Below, in pieces: positions 1 to 12,867 of a DNA stretch of 64,000 nucleotides. The notes under the pieces are model-generated. The model was given only the letters and a program-made list of their open reading frames with translations, did no database searches and was not told the DNA's origin. Source of the stretch: Ligustrum vulgare (taxonomy: Eukaryota > Streptophyta > Magnoliopsida > Lamiales > Oleaceae); contig OY743190.1 of assembly GCA_963555705.1 (NCBI GenBank), positions 34,144,929-34,208,928 on the forward strand. The letters run 5' to 3'. Position numbers and translations under genes: made by a program. Every line of letters starts with the position of its first letter. Within the stretch, counting starts at the first letter, position 1.

Positions 1-1650
1 TCCTCACTGCAAAGTTGCACACCTTGGAGCAAAGTTACGAAGAATTCAAAATATGTAAAGAATCAAACATGAAAAAAGAACAAAGGGAGACAAGAAAAGC
101 ATTAAAAAATAAAAATCACTTGGATCATCATTATACTAAACTATTTTGACTACCTATCTTAACTGTACCTTTGTTTCCAGAAATGAGCATTGAAGTTTTG
201 AAAGAAAAACGAGAAGAAAAATCCTGAAACACGAAGAAAAAAAACCACAGACGGCAACACAGATCTTCTAAGCCGACAATTTTATATTTTCGAAAACCAA
301 ACTTTGAATCCGACGATTTTAGACCTTCGATTTCGAAACATAGATCGGATCAGGATTATGATAGTGAAATATTACATACATATAGAGTAAGAATTAAAGC
401 AGAAAATTGGTTTACCATGACTTTGAAGTTGCAAAAAGCCTAGTTTTGGTTGCTGAGTGAGAACAGGAGACAAAATTGCTTCCGATCTCCATCTCCAATA
501 CCGATTCGTCGACGACCACGGAGTGAAAGAGGCGCAAACCCTACGAACAGAAACTTCTGGAACCCCACAAATGACGCATTTCCATCGACCACCAATATCA
601 GTGCGATGATATGAAACAAATAAGCGTATTCTGTCCTTGAAGGTGAAAGCGCATTTGTTCCTTCAACTAAGAACGCATTTGTGCGTTATGAACAGTGAAA
701 TTAGAAGTGATTTTTATATATAATAGTGATATGTTGAAGTTAACATATAAATCACTGCTAAAATGGATGGATTAATTTCAAATTAAGCCCAAAGATATGA
801 TAAATAATTATTTTTAAAATAGCAAAACTTATATATCAGTATGTTACTCATTTTGAAGATTGCCTCTTATCATATAATATGAAATCAAAAAAAGATTATT
901 TTTTTTATCGATATTACAAAATTTAAGAAGAAAAAGATTAAATAAGGATGGAATGAGTCTGTATGGGGTTGGACGGCTACTATTGAACATTTCAATAAAA
1001 AATGTCATATCATCAATTAAAATACTAGTTAAATTTAATAAAAAAGTTAACTTGTGGTTAAAAAGTTTCTCAAAACTTGTGTTTAACCATAGCTAATGTA
1101 GACATTAATTTAACAATTTGTTAAGACTATGTTTGATTGTTAACATTTTCAAAGAAAATGTCACGTCAAGGAATATATTTTTCACATTTTTGTGTTCGAT
1201 TATTACATTTAACCTAAAATAATTTTTTAAGTACAATCACATTAAGTATAAACAAGTCTATTTTTAAAGAAAATCTTTTTTCACATTTACAATGTAACAC
1301 ACCCTAACTTATCTGATAGACGACGGTTGATTTTATGTCGTAAATCGCCGTCTTCCGACCTGTAAAACTCCATAATCGCCAAGTGCAACAAACCAACAGC
1401 AGACGGGTGCTGCAAGCACATTGGCAATCCGTCTGTAAGAATTGATCTCGTGTATATATAAATTTATACACTCTATCAATCTAGTGAATCTCTTCAAATT
1501 TTCACACACGAGATGAAATAACTTCTACTACATTTAACAATGCGGATTCACTCAATCGGCAGATTTGACTCCACTACAATCAGATCGCTACATTGTGAAT
1601 CAAATAATTTAAGAATTAAAACCCTGATCTGAAATTTCGTATTGTTATCG
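1..1650. other. Upstream region of the pPLA-I-like gene
   Basis: No coding region that I can support. On the minus strand about 420-620 has the look of a 5' leader (moderate GC, several GGGTTT-like stretches), so a divergent gene may start here and continue beyond the left edge; this is a weak inference. From about 700 to 1320 the DNA is AT-rich, and 1120-1310 contains pieces resembling a decayed MITE (a TGTTTGATTG-like start and a CACACCCTAA-like end). Confidence 0.4.
1453..1464 (+). promoter_or_regulatory. Candidate TATA box of the pPLA-I-like gene
   Basis: The string TATATATAAA lies about 190 bases before the chosen ATG at 1651, a normal distance for a plant core promoter with a leader. 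The role is inferred from position only. Confidence 0.45.
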
Positions 1651-3739
1651 ATGTCCTGGAGTTTGGCTTGGAAGCGTCCATCGGAAGTATTTCACCTGAT
1701 ATTGAGCTACGGTGCTGACGCCGACAATCTAGATGACGTCACGCCGACGTCATCCCGATCGTCATCCTCCGCCTCCCCATTCTCCGCCTCATCTCCTACG
1801 TCGTCGTTGCAGGATGTCGGTGACAGCGGCAATAAGGATAAACTAGGGTTTAGGGTTGACCTTGAGTGGAACGCGGGTGACGATGAGGATCAAGTTGCTT
1901 TGAAGCTTCAGTCACAGGTAATGGTCGCCTTGCCTTCACCGCAAGATACTGTTCAAATCGAATTGTGGGAGAGGGGCAAAACTGGTCAGAGCAATTTGGA
2001 AAGTGAGGTTGATGATGGCGGTCATTTGGCTAATGGGGATGAATCGGATGATGGCGGTGACAGTGATTTGGGTAGTTTGCAAGAGGATGGTGTGGTGGTG
2101 GGAATGAGTGTGGTGAAGATGAGGGAACCGTTGAAGGGGATGATAATGTGGAGGGCAGGTGGTTCCGGCCAGCAGAATGATGGCGGGATGGGGGTGTTGG
2201 TTAAGCTTATGAGATCCAATTTCGCCAACACCGCCACAGATGGAATGGTGATCGGGTCTGGCTGTGCTGAACACTGGAGGAACGTCAATGTGGTCAGCCT
2301 CTGCGGTCTTGGATTGACAGTGAGTCCATTGCTTTCATCACATCTTATGACAATCAAATCAAAGCTGTTGGTGCTTATTTTGTTTATATTCTGCACATTA
2401 ATCAACTGGTTTATTCACGATATACTATTGCATTTGGATGAGCATTGAATATTGAGTTCAAGAGAGAGGCTCGAGTTTATAATTTCATTCAACAATTTTG
2501 GTCCTGAATTACTTAACTTATTTGTTGGTCATTGAATAAGCTCTTATATGCTCTTATCTTTGTTCTTTTAAAGCATGTTTGGGAAGTACTTATAAATGAT
2601 TTAAATTTTAAACAAAAATAAATGAGTGGTGGATAAGTAGGTAATACTTGTGGTTGTGGACCCCTTATGTGGATAAAAAATGGCACGAGGGTCTATGAAC
2701 AGTTTATATACTCGCCAAACATTGGCTTAAGCAGTTCTTATGATTATGTACTATAGTATCTGATTGATTGTTTCAATCACTAAATTCATTTAGTAATACT
2801 CTGCCTTGTGGTTAAACGTAATGATGAGGTGTGCAGTTCACTACCATATTATTTATAACGTGTAAATAAAGGTTTGTCAATTGCTTCTACTTTGCAACCA
2901 ATTCACTGGCTCAATTTTCGAATTAACCAACCAGTCAGAATGATGCAGTTTTGTGCTCTTTGGTGTTAATTTGACTTATGTGCTCTTAATGAACAGCTTG
3001 TTGCTCAATTTCTACCTCCCGGGAACTAGTTAACTGAAACTTATTAAGCCCCTGTTTGATGGACATTATAAAGAAAATTTGACTTTTGAAAAGTGATTTT
3101 TTTGGAGAATGCGTGATTAAAAAGTAGGGAAAAGTTTTGGATATGTGTAGAATATTTTTTTTGTGTGAATGTGTGTGGTTGAAAATGAGAATGAGAACAA
3201 AAAAAGAGTTTTTGTTTAAAGGGAGTCAAACAAGCACGAAAGAGTAATCTAAGTAGATCCCCATACAATTTAGCCCCTGTCCCTGTTTGATCCTCCATTT
3301 CTTAAAACTCATTGCATCCACACATGTCATTGAACCCACAACTTTATGAACTTTACAACCCCATATTTCATCAATTTTCATCAAAATCTACTAAAAATTT
3401 TATTTTTATCCTAACAAACATGGGCGAAATATATTTAATCATGTTTGTTTATTATCTCAGGCATTGCCTGTGGAGATAACCCAACTTCCTGTTCTAGAGA
3501 AACTATACCTTGATAATAACAGGCTCTCAGTTTTGCCACCTGAGCTTGGTGATTTGAAAAACTTGAAAGTCCTTGCTGTGGATTGTAACATGCTTGTTTC
3601 CGTGCCTGGTAAGATTTGGAATTTTTCTTGGGTTTTGATTTCTCTATGCAGATTATATTAATGTAATTTCGTCTTCGGCCATATATAAATCTTGAAAGAA
3701 AGCAAGTCAGATGAGTTAGCAACAAAACATTGATAAGAC

Positions 3740-3774
<35 letters not shown>

Positions 3775-6700
3775 TTGCTAATAAATTTGTTGCTTGTCAT
3801 GGTTGAAACTATAAGCAGTTGAATTAAGGCAGTGTGTCGGTCTTGTTGAATTGTCCCTGGAACACAACAAGCTAGTCCGGCCTCTCCTAGATTTCAGGTC
3901 ATTCAGTTATCATCTGTAACTTTTGTTTGAACTGTTCTAATTTTTCTTTGTAAATCTTGGATAATGTGTATTGTGTTTTTAAAAGCTTATTACTCCTTGT
4001 CATTTTATTGACAGGGCTATGGCTGAATTGCGTGTTTTAAGGCTTTTTGGCAATCCCCTTGAATTTCTTCCTGAAATTTTGCCTTTGCATGAACTTCGCC
4101 ACTTGTCTCTTGCAAACATTAGGATTGTGGCAGATGACAACTTAAGATCAGTCAATGTACAGATCGAGGTATGTAATACAAGAATCTTGCCGTGTTTATT
4201 CTGTAGATTACTTGTCTGGTCAGGTGAAGTTTACTTTTACGCGTTTTTCATTGTAGATGGAGAACAGTTCTTACTTTGTTGCATCTCGACATAAACTGAG
4301 CGCCTTCTTCTCTCTCATATTCCGTTTTTCTTCTTGTCATCACCCTTTGCTGGCTTCTGCCTTGGCTAAGATAATGCAAGATGAGGGAAACCGTGTAGTT
4401 GTGGGAAAAGATGAGAATGCTGTGCGGCAGCTCATTAGTATGATAAGTAGTGAAAATCAGCATGTGGTATGTTGGAAACTTTTAGTTAGATTGCTCATTG
4501 TTTTCAGATATACATTTTCTTATGAGTTAGATGTTTTGCCAGGTTGAGCAAGCTTGCATTGCTCTCTCAGCTCTTGCATCAGATGTCAACGTGGCGATGC
4601 AATTGATTAAATCTGACATCATGCAACCTATTGGAAGGGTTTTGAAATCTACCCGAGCTGAAGAGGTGACCTCAGTCTTGCAAGTTGTGGTCAAGTTGGC
4701 TTTTACATCTGATGTTGTAGCTCAGAAAATGTTGACCAAGGATGTATTGAAGTCATTGAAATTACTATGTTCCCAGAAAAATGCTGAGGCAAGCTCATTT
4801 AATGCTTTTCTATTTTGTGCTTAAGGTTACCCGTCTTATTATTTTCAGCTGAAAGTTAAGGTTCTCTTTCTCCAGGTACAAAGATTGGCCTTATTTGCTC
4901 TTGGAAACTTAGCTTTCTGCTTAGAAAACCGCCGTAATCTAGTTACCTCAGAAAGTCTGCGGGAACTTCTTCTGCGGCTGACAGTTGCATCTGAGTCCTG
5001 TGTGAGTAAAGCTGCTTCTCGTGTTCTGGCAATTTTAGGTGGGTTTTTGTGTATTTCATATTGTTTGGGATATGATATATTCCATAATCTAACCGGATAT
5101 ATATTCCGTGTTTTTAGGAGAAAATGAGATTCTTCGGCGTGCTATTAGAGGCAGGCAGGTACCAAAGCAAGGATTGCGCATACTTGCAATGGATGGTGGT
5201 GGTATGAAGGGTCTTGCAACCGTAAAGATTCTAAAAGAAATCGAGAAGGGTACTGGAAAACAGATACATGAACTCTTTGACCTTATTTGTGGAACATCTA
5301 CAGGCGGAATGCTTGCTGTTGCTCTTGGAATCAAACTGATGTCCTTGGAAAAATGTGAAGAAATATATAAAAAACTAGGTCGGTTTCCTCTTTCGAAAGA
5401 AGAGCTCCTTTATCATGAATTTTTTAGGATATTGGCCTCTTGCTTTTTTTGTTTACTTATTCTTGCTCATTTCATTTTTACAGGAAAACTTGTCTTTGCT
5501 GAACCTGTACCAAAGGACAATGAAGCAGCAAGTTGGAGAGAAAAGTTGGATCAGCTCTATAAAAGCTCATCTCAGAGTTTTCGTGTTGTTGTGCATGGAT
5601 CTAAAGTACGTCACGATGCACTCGTCTTCTTTGATTTTATATTGTTCATAGTTGTATCTTCAAATTTACTTGTCCTGGTATTGTCTTTAATCATGAAAAG
5701 CTAGAGTACATATATAGTCATGCTAGATATGTCGGAAGGGTAAGCACTCGTCCACTTTTTCCCTATTTCACTTCTCTGTCTTGCAGACATCTTGAAAACA
5801 TGTGATGAAGTGATTCTGGATAAAAATTGATCATTGTTCATTAAATTATATATTGACCCCATATTTTCTTACAGCACAGTGCAGATCAGTTTGAAAGACT
5901 GCTGATGGAAATGTGTGCTGATGAGGATGGAGATCTCCTTATAGAATCAGCAGTTAAAAGGAGTCCCAAAGTTTTTGTTGTCTCAACTCTGGTCAGCGTT
6001 ATGCCAGCTCAACCATTTATTTTCCGAAATTACCAGGTATGACTTGAATTTTTTTTTTTTTACTTGATATTCACATGTTTATTATTTAGACATACTTTGT
6101 TTCAGTTGCTTCATTGTTATGAATTAACTGAATTTTCCTCCCAAATTTCAGTACCCAGCTGGAACACCAGAGGTTTCTTCTGCTGGTTCAGAAAACTTGG
6201 CAACTGGTGGGCAAGGAGCAACAAATACCGGAGCCCCAGTTGGATATAAACGCAATGCTTTCATTGGAAGTTGTAAGCATCACATATGGCAAGCTATAAG
6301 AGCATCATCTGCAGCACCATATTATCTAGATGATTACTCTGATGGTACCCCTTTCGTGCCCGTTGTGCATTTCTCTTCATCTGCGTTGATCGTTTTTTCT
6401 GCTTGTTTACTGGCAACATTCCTTGCCATTTTTCTGAACAACATTCTCTACAGGTGTATACCGCTGGCAAGATGGGGCTATTGTGGCAAATAATCCTACT
6501 ATTTTTGCCATACGAGAAGCACAACTATTGTGGCCTGATGCTAAAATTGATTGCTTAGTTTCAATTGGGTGCGGGTCCATTCCAACCAAGGTACCAAGAA
6601 TTTTCAGTTTTCTACAGGTGTTGATAAATTCTTTTATGTGATTCTATCTTCTATCTTCTAGTTCTTGATATTATAGTTATAAGAGTGTTCATAGAATCTA

Positions 6701-9700
6701 AGGAATGAGCCAAAAACTTGCCTGTTATATGAATTTATGGATTTAGTTTGACACTGGGTTTGGATTCCTGGTCTTTTCTTCCTTCCGGCTAAAGCTTCAA
6801 GTCTTAATCCGAAGTCTAAGACAAAATAATAGGGAAAAAAGATGCCCACTCTTCTGCCGGCATAGCTGCAAATCACCTACTGAGTTACGAGAGGGAGTCC
6901 AACCTTTCTTTTTACGTGCATGGATTTCCTTAAAGTACTGGATTCTCAGCATGGTGACTGAGTTAAGTCATATTGGATTCTCAACATGATTACCCCATTG
7001 TAGGTGATGGAGGTGGGGTTTGTACTTGATACTGGCTTGATGGTGGCAATGCAATTATTTTATGATTTGCAACAATTGCTTTTTGTCCAGTCCGTTGGTT
7101 TCCTTCTATTTATTATCCTTTTTATATTAGGTTCGCAAGGGTGGCTGGCGCTATTTGGACACTGGACAGGTTTTGATTGAGAGTGCATGTTCTGTTGACC
7201 GTGTGGAGGAAGCTCTGAGCGCATTGCTTCCTATGCTGCCTAGTGTACATTATTTTCGATTCAATCCAGGTTAAGTTATGAGTTGATAATATATTGTATG
7301 TATGTCTTCCCTTGATCTAATCCTCCATAGCAAGTACTGTTATTTCTTTTCTTGAACAAAAAGATAATAATTTGGCTTTAACAATCTAAGGGTGTGTTTG
7401 ATTGGTCATGGAAAATGAAAAGGAAAATATTCAACTAAATTTTCCAACCTCCTACCATGGGAAATTTTTTCAAGAAAATTGGTCTAAAACATGCATCATG
7501 TGATTGTACGTAGAAATTAATTGTCATTGCAAATTTTTGTATCAAACACATAAGAATGAAAATAATTCCTTTGATTTGACATTTTCATGGAAATTGGATC
7601 CAATCAAACACACCCTAATTGAAACATAGTTTGTTGTCTCAGATATTCATTGAATGGAAGTATAAACTGTGAAACTGTTACATATGTACATTCTTAACGT
7701 TTTGTTTGCTTGCAGTTGATGAACGCTGTGATATGGAACTGGATGAAACTGATCCAGCAGTTTGGCTAAAGCTAGAGGATGCCGCAGATGAGTACATTAA
7801 GAACAATTCTACTGCTTTCAAAACTCTATGCGAAAGATTGCTCGAGAGTGCGCATGATGATAAATTTCTGGATACGGTGCAGTCTCAGCAGCTCCTCAAG
7901 GCAAAGGGCATTAAAGGCTGTATGGCTTCTGAATCATCTGTATTTGTTTCCTGTGGCTTCTGTATTCCTTTGATTGTTGCGCTTAGACTTACTTATTTTC
8001 TCTACATAGCAGTGGCAAATGAGAATAACCTCTCTTTAGGCTGGAGACGTGGTGTGCTTCTTGTGGAGGCTTCCAACAGTCCAGATTCTGGAAGAGTTTT
8101 CCACCATGCTCGTGCACTTGAAACATTTTGTGCTAGTAATGGGATAAAATTATCTCTTATTAGTGGGGCATCTGCTTCCTTTAAGGCAGCTCCAGGATCT
8201 GCATTTCCAACGCCATTCACATCACCTCTGTTCACTGGAAGCTTCCCATCGAGTCCTCTCCTTTATAGCCCTGATCTTGGCCCTCAGAGGGTTGATAGAA
8301 TTGATTTAGTCCCACCTTTAAGCTTGGATGGTTTCCATGTTGCAAAAACAACAGCTTCACCCCCTGGGTCACCTCCCAAACGCAGGCAGCTTTCCCTTCC
8401 TGTCCTATCATTGCATGAGAAAATACAGAATTCGCCACAGCTTGGAGTAATTCATTTAACCTTGCAAAATGATACACGTGGCTCCATACTAAGGTCTCAC
8501 TTTTCCTTGGTTCTCTTCTCCGTTTTAACTTTTAAGATTTCACAATTGTTGCACATATCATAAGTCTCTTCTTTTTCATAATGTAGTTGGCAGAATGATG
8601 TATTTGTGGTTGCTGAACCTGGAGAACTAGCTGATAGGTTTTTGCAGAGTGTTAAATACGGCTTGCTGTTAATGATGAAGGGCCGGCACAGGAAGTATGC
8701 ATCAGCCATAACCAACATCTCAACGGTAGCTGATCTTGTTTCATGCAGACCGTACTTCCAAATTGGTGGTGTTGTCCACCGATATATAGGACGTCAGACA
8801 CAGGTGTGCTTCAACACACGAAGTTGGTATACATTTCTGCGATCAATTAAAGTGGGCTATATATTGATTTATTGTCTTTTATCCTTAAGGTCATGGAAGA
8901 TGATCGAGAAATTGGTGCTTACATGTTTCGCAGAACAGTTCCTTCAATGCACTTGACTCCAGAAGATGTCCGCCATATGGTATGTTCTTGGATCAGATAA
9001 TCTTTCTTTGTTTTTAATTCTATCAGTAAAAACAGAAGGCTTCTGACCAGTCTAAATTGGGATTATGAGTCAGGTGTTGGGCTTTGTGTCATGCTGCTAA
9101 TCCACAAATGTTTAGAACCACCAACCAAAGGTTTTGTAGTTGCTTATTCAATCAATTTACTTAACAACCTATTCTAATTCAAATGAAGAATCTAAGGAAA
9201 AGGGGAAGGAAAACATACCTCATGTGTTCTTAGCAATAATACGTATTTATTTCTATCATCTGGATAAAACTTGAATGAAAGTTGGAGGTTATCGAACGGT
9301 TTATCTTATGGAAAATAATTCTCCTGTTGGTGAAAGAAGGTGGATGAAATTTACAGAATATTTTGGTAATATTCTAGTTGTGCAGTTGCCCCATTTGATT
9401 ACCATCTCTGTGAAGGTGTTCCATGGTTTTGTCGAGTGTTGTTATTCTTTCCATGCAAGCTTTTTTTTTAATATGCTTGGTATATTTGGATGCTGGTTTT
9501 CTACAAGATTTTTAAAGCTGGATTTCATATGTTTCTGATGCTGATTTTCTTTAAGATTTTTAAAGCTGGATTTAATATGTTTCTTGTGGTTTTCCATCTA
9601 TAGTAAGTTCAAAGCCGGAAAAATAAGGTCAAATGTTAAATTCAAATTGTCTTCTATTTGAACCTCCCAGATCGGATCTTGGAAAGACAGAATTATAATC

Positions 9701-10117
9701 TTCACGGGAATATATGGGCCTATTAGAGCTTTAACTAAAGCATTTCTAGATTCTGGCGCCAAAGCTGTTATATGCCCTTCTTCTGAGCCTGAAGAGACAC
9801 AGTTGACATCGTTATATGGTTCAGGTGAGTTTAGTACTTTTGAGAACGGGAAATTTGAGATTGGGGAGGAGGAAGCAGAAGATGAAGAGACAGACCCTGC
9901 CAGTCCGACCAGTGATTGGGAAGATAGTGAACCTGAGAGAAATGGAGAACGTTCCATGCCCTTTTGGGACGATGACGAGAAGGAATTATCACAGTTTGTG
10001 TGCGCTTTGTACGATTCACTGTTTCAGGGTGGTGGAAGAGTTGATGTTGCTTTACAAAATGCTCTTGCATCACATCGGAGTTTGAGATATTCATGCCATC
10101 TTCCAAGCATAACATAA
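1651..10117 (+). CDS. Patatin-related phospholipase A, pPLA-I type (LRR-armadillo-patatin), 18 exons
   Basis: Lipid acyl hydrolase of the patatin superfamily, related to Arabidopsis pPLA-I, which releases fatty acids from phospho- and galactolipids and has been linked to basal jasmonate and defence. Exons by hand: 1651-2319, 3461-3608, 3819-3897, 4015-4168, 4257-4466, 4543-4788, 4876-5038, 5118-5378, 5484-5605, 5875-6036, 6152-6344, 6454-6590, 7131-7269, 7716-7919, 8013-8493, 8587-8803, 8890-8979, 9671-10117. They sum to 4122 nt, giving 1373 aa in one frame. Leucine-rich repeats occupy about residues 224-350 and an armadillo-like helical region about 370-555. The patatin domain starts near 577 with the oxyanion motif DGGGMKG (582-588), the nucleophile in GTSTGG (Ser617) and the catalytic Asp in WQDGA (Asp809). 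The tail has a Ser/Pro-rich part and a very acidic stretch in the last exon. ATG 1651 begins MSWSLAWKR, the usual family start. The exon 14/15 junction (donor at 7920) is the least certain; reading through would also stay open. Confidence 0.9.
7390..7615. mobile_element. Tourist-like MITE in a pPLA-I intron
   Basis: A 226-bp non-coding element with terminal inverted repeats GGGTGTGTTTGATTGG and its complement, flanked by the 3-bp duplication TAA (7387-7389 and 7616-7618). The TIR type and 3-bp target site fit the PIF/Harbinger superfamily. It lies within the intron between exons at 7269 and 7716 and leaves the splice sites untouched. Confidence 0.75.
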
Positions 10118-11007
10118 TATATGCCAGCTATACGAGATTTTTCCGTGGGAGGCGCACTATATATTTTGATTTATAGGTTGCTGTTGCGCCTGGCTGAGGT
10201 ATCTACCCCATCTCCCAAGTATATCATAGTTTGTATAGAACAACACGAGAAATTGTATATCAGAGGTAGAGGGAAAGAAGGAATACATTGAAAGTGAAAA
10301 CGGAAAAACAACTGAAGAGGAATAAAAGTAAAGAAAAGATTATTGCACTATTTCTGTTTGTGCCTTGTCATTTTTCCTGCAATTTGTTTGTGAATTTCTC
10401 CCCTCCTGAGCTTCCCTTGACTACGGAATACATATCTTGTTCCAATATTTGAATCGAGAGTGCAGAATGAGAAAGTTGGTCGTCATGGTTACCCTTTTCT
10501 TGTCAATCTTCTATAATTTTTTACAAGTCACATCCATTTTAGGGTCCCTAGCACGCCCTTAGTGAAAAATTCGAGTTTTGTCTAAATAGCATGAGTAGAG
10601 TTTTGTCTATGTAAACTATGCGTTGTTATTGTGATCACTGTTCTAAAAATCGCGCTTAGGCATACACTTAGTTGCGCTTAGGCGCAAAGCTCACCCTTCA
10701 CGTTTCACACTTCACTCGTGCTTTGCTCATGCATTGTCGGGGTTTTTCGCGTCTAGGCGTGTTTAAGTGTGATTGTTTCATCACGTTTTATACATTTTAG
10801 AACACTGATTGTGATAATGATGTTGCAGCATTAGATTTAGATGGCTAGAAATGAACAAGTATTACCTTGTACTTTGTTTGGAGACAAAGTAAAAACAACA
10901 ATCTACGAAAACACGGGACATTGTCTTATTGAGTAGCATGAGTCATGACAACCATACCAATACTATACTCGTTTCAACAAAGAAATAACCAATCATTAAA
11001 CAATGGC
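10118..11007. other. Convergent 3' regions of the phospholipase and kinase genes
   Basis: No gene is seen. The left part is presumably the 3' UTR of the phospholipase and the right part the 3' end of the kinase on the other strand. A small hAT-like element lies between them. Confidence 0.6.
10636..10807. mobile_element. Small hAT-like MITE with 8-bp target duplication
   Basis: A 172-bp sequence bounded by CACTGTTCTAAAA and TTTTAGAACACTG (inverted repeats with one mismatch). It is flanked on both sides by ATTGTGAT (10628-10635 and 10808-10815). The 8-bp duplication is typical of hAT elements. The interior has no open frame. Confidence 0.75.
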
Positions 11008-12867
11008 TTATGCATCTAATGTAATAGTAATCTCATCATCAGTATTATCATCGTTAGCATTCTCATCAGCTAAATATTCAAGAGCAGTAACGACATCTGC
11101 GATCAAAGGTCGCGTGCTAGCTTCATCTTGAAGACACATTGCTGTGACCGCAACAGCTTGATACAGACCCTTCATCGGGTATCTACCTTCCAGTGATGGA
11201 TCTACCATCGACGTGTACTTTGTTTTGTCCTTGAAATATGGCTTCGCCTGCAGATTAAAATTTCCAGGTTAGTGTTTTGATTGAAGAACATGAGAAAATT
11301 TGTTAACTAACCCAAGCAACTAGGTTCTGCTCTTCTGTTGGTTTTGTGTTATCTATAGCTCTCCTCCCTGAAATGATCTCCAGAAACACGACTCCAAAAC
11401 TGTAGACGTCGGATTTTGTAGTCAGCTTGCCTGTCTGCGCGTACTCTGGTGCGCAATAGCCATACGTCCCCATCACCCTAGTCGAAACATGATCCTGTTC
11501 GCCTGTGGGACCCAACTTAGCAAGTCCAAAATCAGAAAGCTTAGGATTGAATTCTGCATCCAATAATATGTTAGATGGTTTGAAGTCCCGATAGATAATC
11601 GGAGGATTGGCTGTATCGTGTAAGTATTCAAGTCCTCGAGCTGCCCCATTGGCTATCTTCATCCTCGTGTACCAATCCAAAGGCTTCTTATGCGAGCCTA
11701 AATCTGCGAAAAGAAAAATAACTGAAGGACTAGTAACACATCATTTTAGAGCCTTAAGCGAAATTTATTTGGGGTCCTATTTATTTTTCTAGGATATACA
11801 TATTTAAAATAATGAAAAAAAAAAAAAAAAAAGCTTCTAGACATTTTTTTCCGGGCCCTAATTCTTTGCTTTGGTGGATTGTACTCAGGGTCGCCTCTGA
11901 ATAACTACATTGCTCGTAAAACGACTCATGTCTGTTCAAAAGTTTCTCAAAAATCGAAAAGCTTACCGAGAAGGCGACCTTCTAAAGATCCATTGCACAT
12001 GTATTCATATACTAATATCCTTTGGTGCCCGTCGGCGCAGTATCCTATTAGACTAACCAGGTTCGGATGGTGAACGAGGCTTAAAGTTAAAACTTCAGCA
12101 AGGAATTCCTTGTTTCCTTGTACTCCATTCCTGTCAAGTTGCTTGACAGCCACAGTCTAAGACAGAAAAACAACCTAGTATTGTAAGACAGCAAATGTAC
12201 ATACAAATATAACGAAGATTTTGAAATAGATACAGATATATACATACTTGATTTGTGTTCTTAAGATATCCCTTGTAGACTCTTCCAAATCCGCCTTCGC
12301 CTATTAGAAGCTCGGGATTAAAGTTTTCCGTCGCGTTAGCTAGTTCTCGAAATGTGAATACCTCACCAGCAACTCTTGCACTTCCATGTCTAAGTATTTC
12401 TTCAGCTATTAACCTTTGTTTACTACCAGCTGCATGAATATGATAAAAAAGGTATCAGTACTTAGGTTACAATACCTAGATTTCCCGAAAATTATTTATG
12501 TATAGTGTGTATATATACCATTCACAGACACAAGGAAACGTCTGAGAGTATAAAAACTTTCAGAATTTCAGATTCTGTTCTGTAAGTAAAAATAACGATC
12601 TTTGTTCATACAGATTAATCGAAATATTAGCAGCATTTTGAGATCTAATGTACAATTCAGCACCCCATGATCCATAGATTCACATTGCAACAGCCAACAG
12701 GAAATTTCGGGGAGAAAATGTCATGGATAATGAATGTTTTGAATCAAACCTGTACTCATCGAAATACTTCTGGCCATTGCCGACAATGCTTCTGCATCAT
12801 CGTATTTATCCGTTGTCTTGATCACATTTACATAACTTTTCGATGATTTTAAAGGGTTCCTCCTCAT
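11008..12867 (-). CDS. Receptor-like cytoplasmic kinase, RLCK VII / PBS1-like
   Basis: Ser/Thr protein kinase of the PBL group, which relays signals from cell-surface receptors. Exons on the minus strand: 12750-12867, 12248-12429, 11967-12156, 11312-11703, 11008-11247, giving 1122 nt and 373 aa. Visible kinase elements are the glycine loop [11 protein letters not shown] (83-93), the VAVK lysine (Lys105), the catalytic loop YRDFKPSN (Asp203; Tyr replaces His of HRD, common in this group), DFG (221-223) and the APEY end of the activation segment. The C-tail is short and acidic. The chosen start MRRNPLKSS lacks the Met-Gly-Cys acylation motif of many PBL kinases, so membrane anchoring is not evident. 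Splice phases are consistent throughout. Which PBL number it matches cannot be told by eye. Confidence 0.88.

Noticed and set aside
1936..2405. Minus-strand ORFs opposite the first phospholipase exon
   Set aside because: They are shadows of the plus-strand coding exon with biased composition.
7920..8012. Coding sequence between phospholipase exons 14 and 15
   Set aside because: The stretch is open but T-rich, ends in a good acceptor and inserts residues foreign to the family; it is treated as a short intron.
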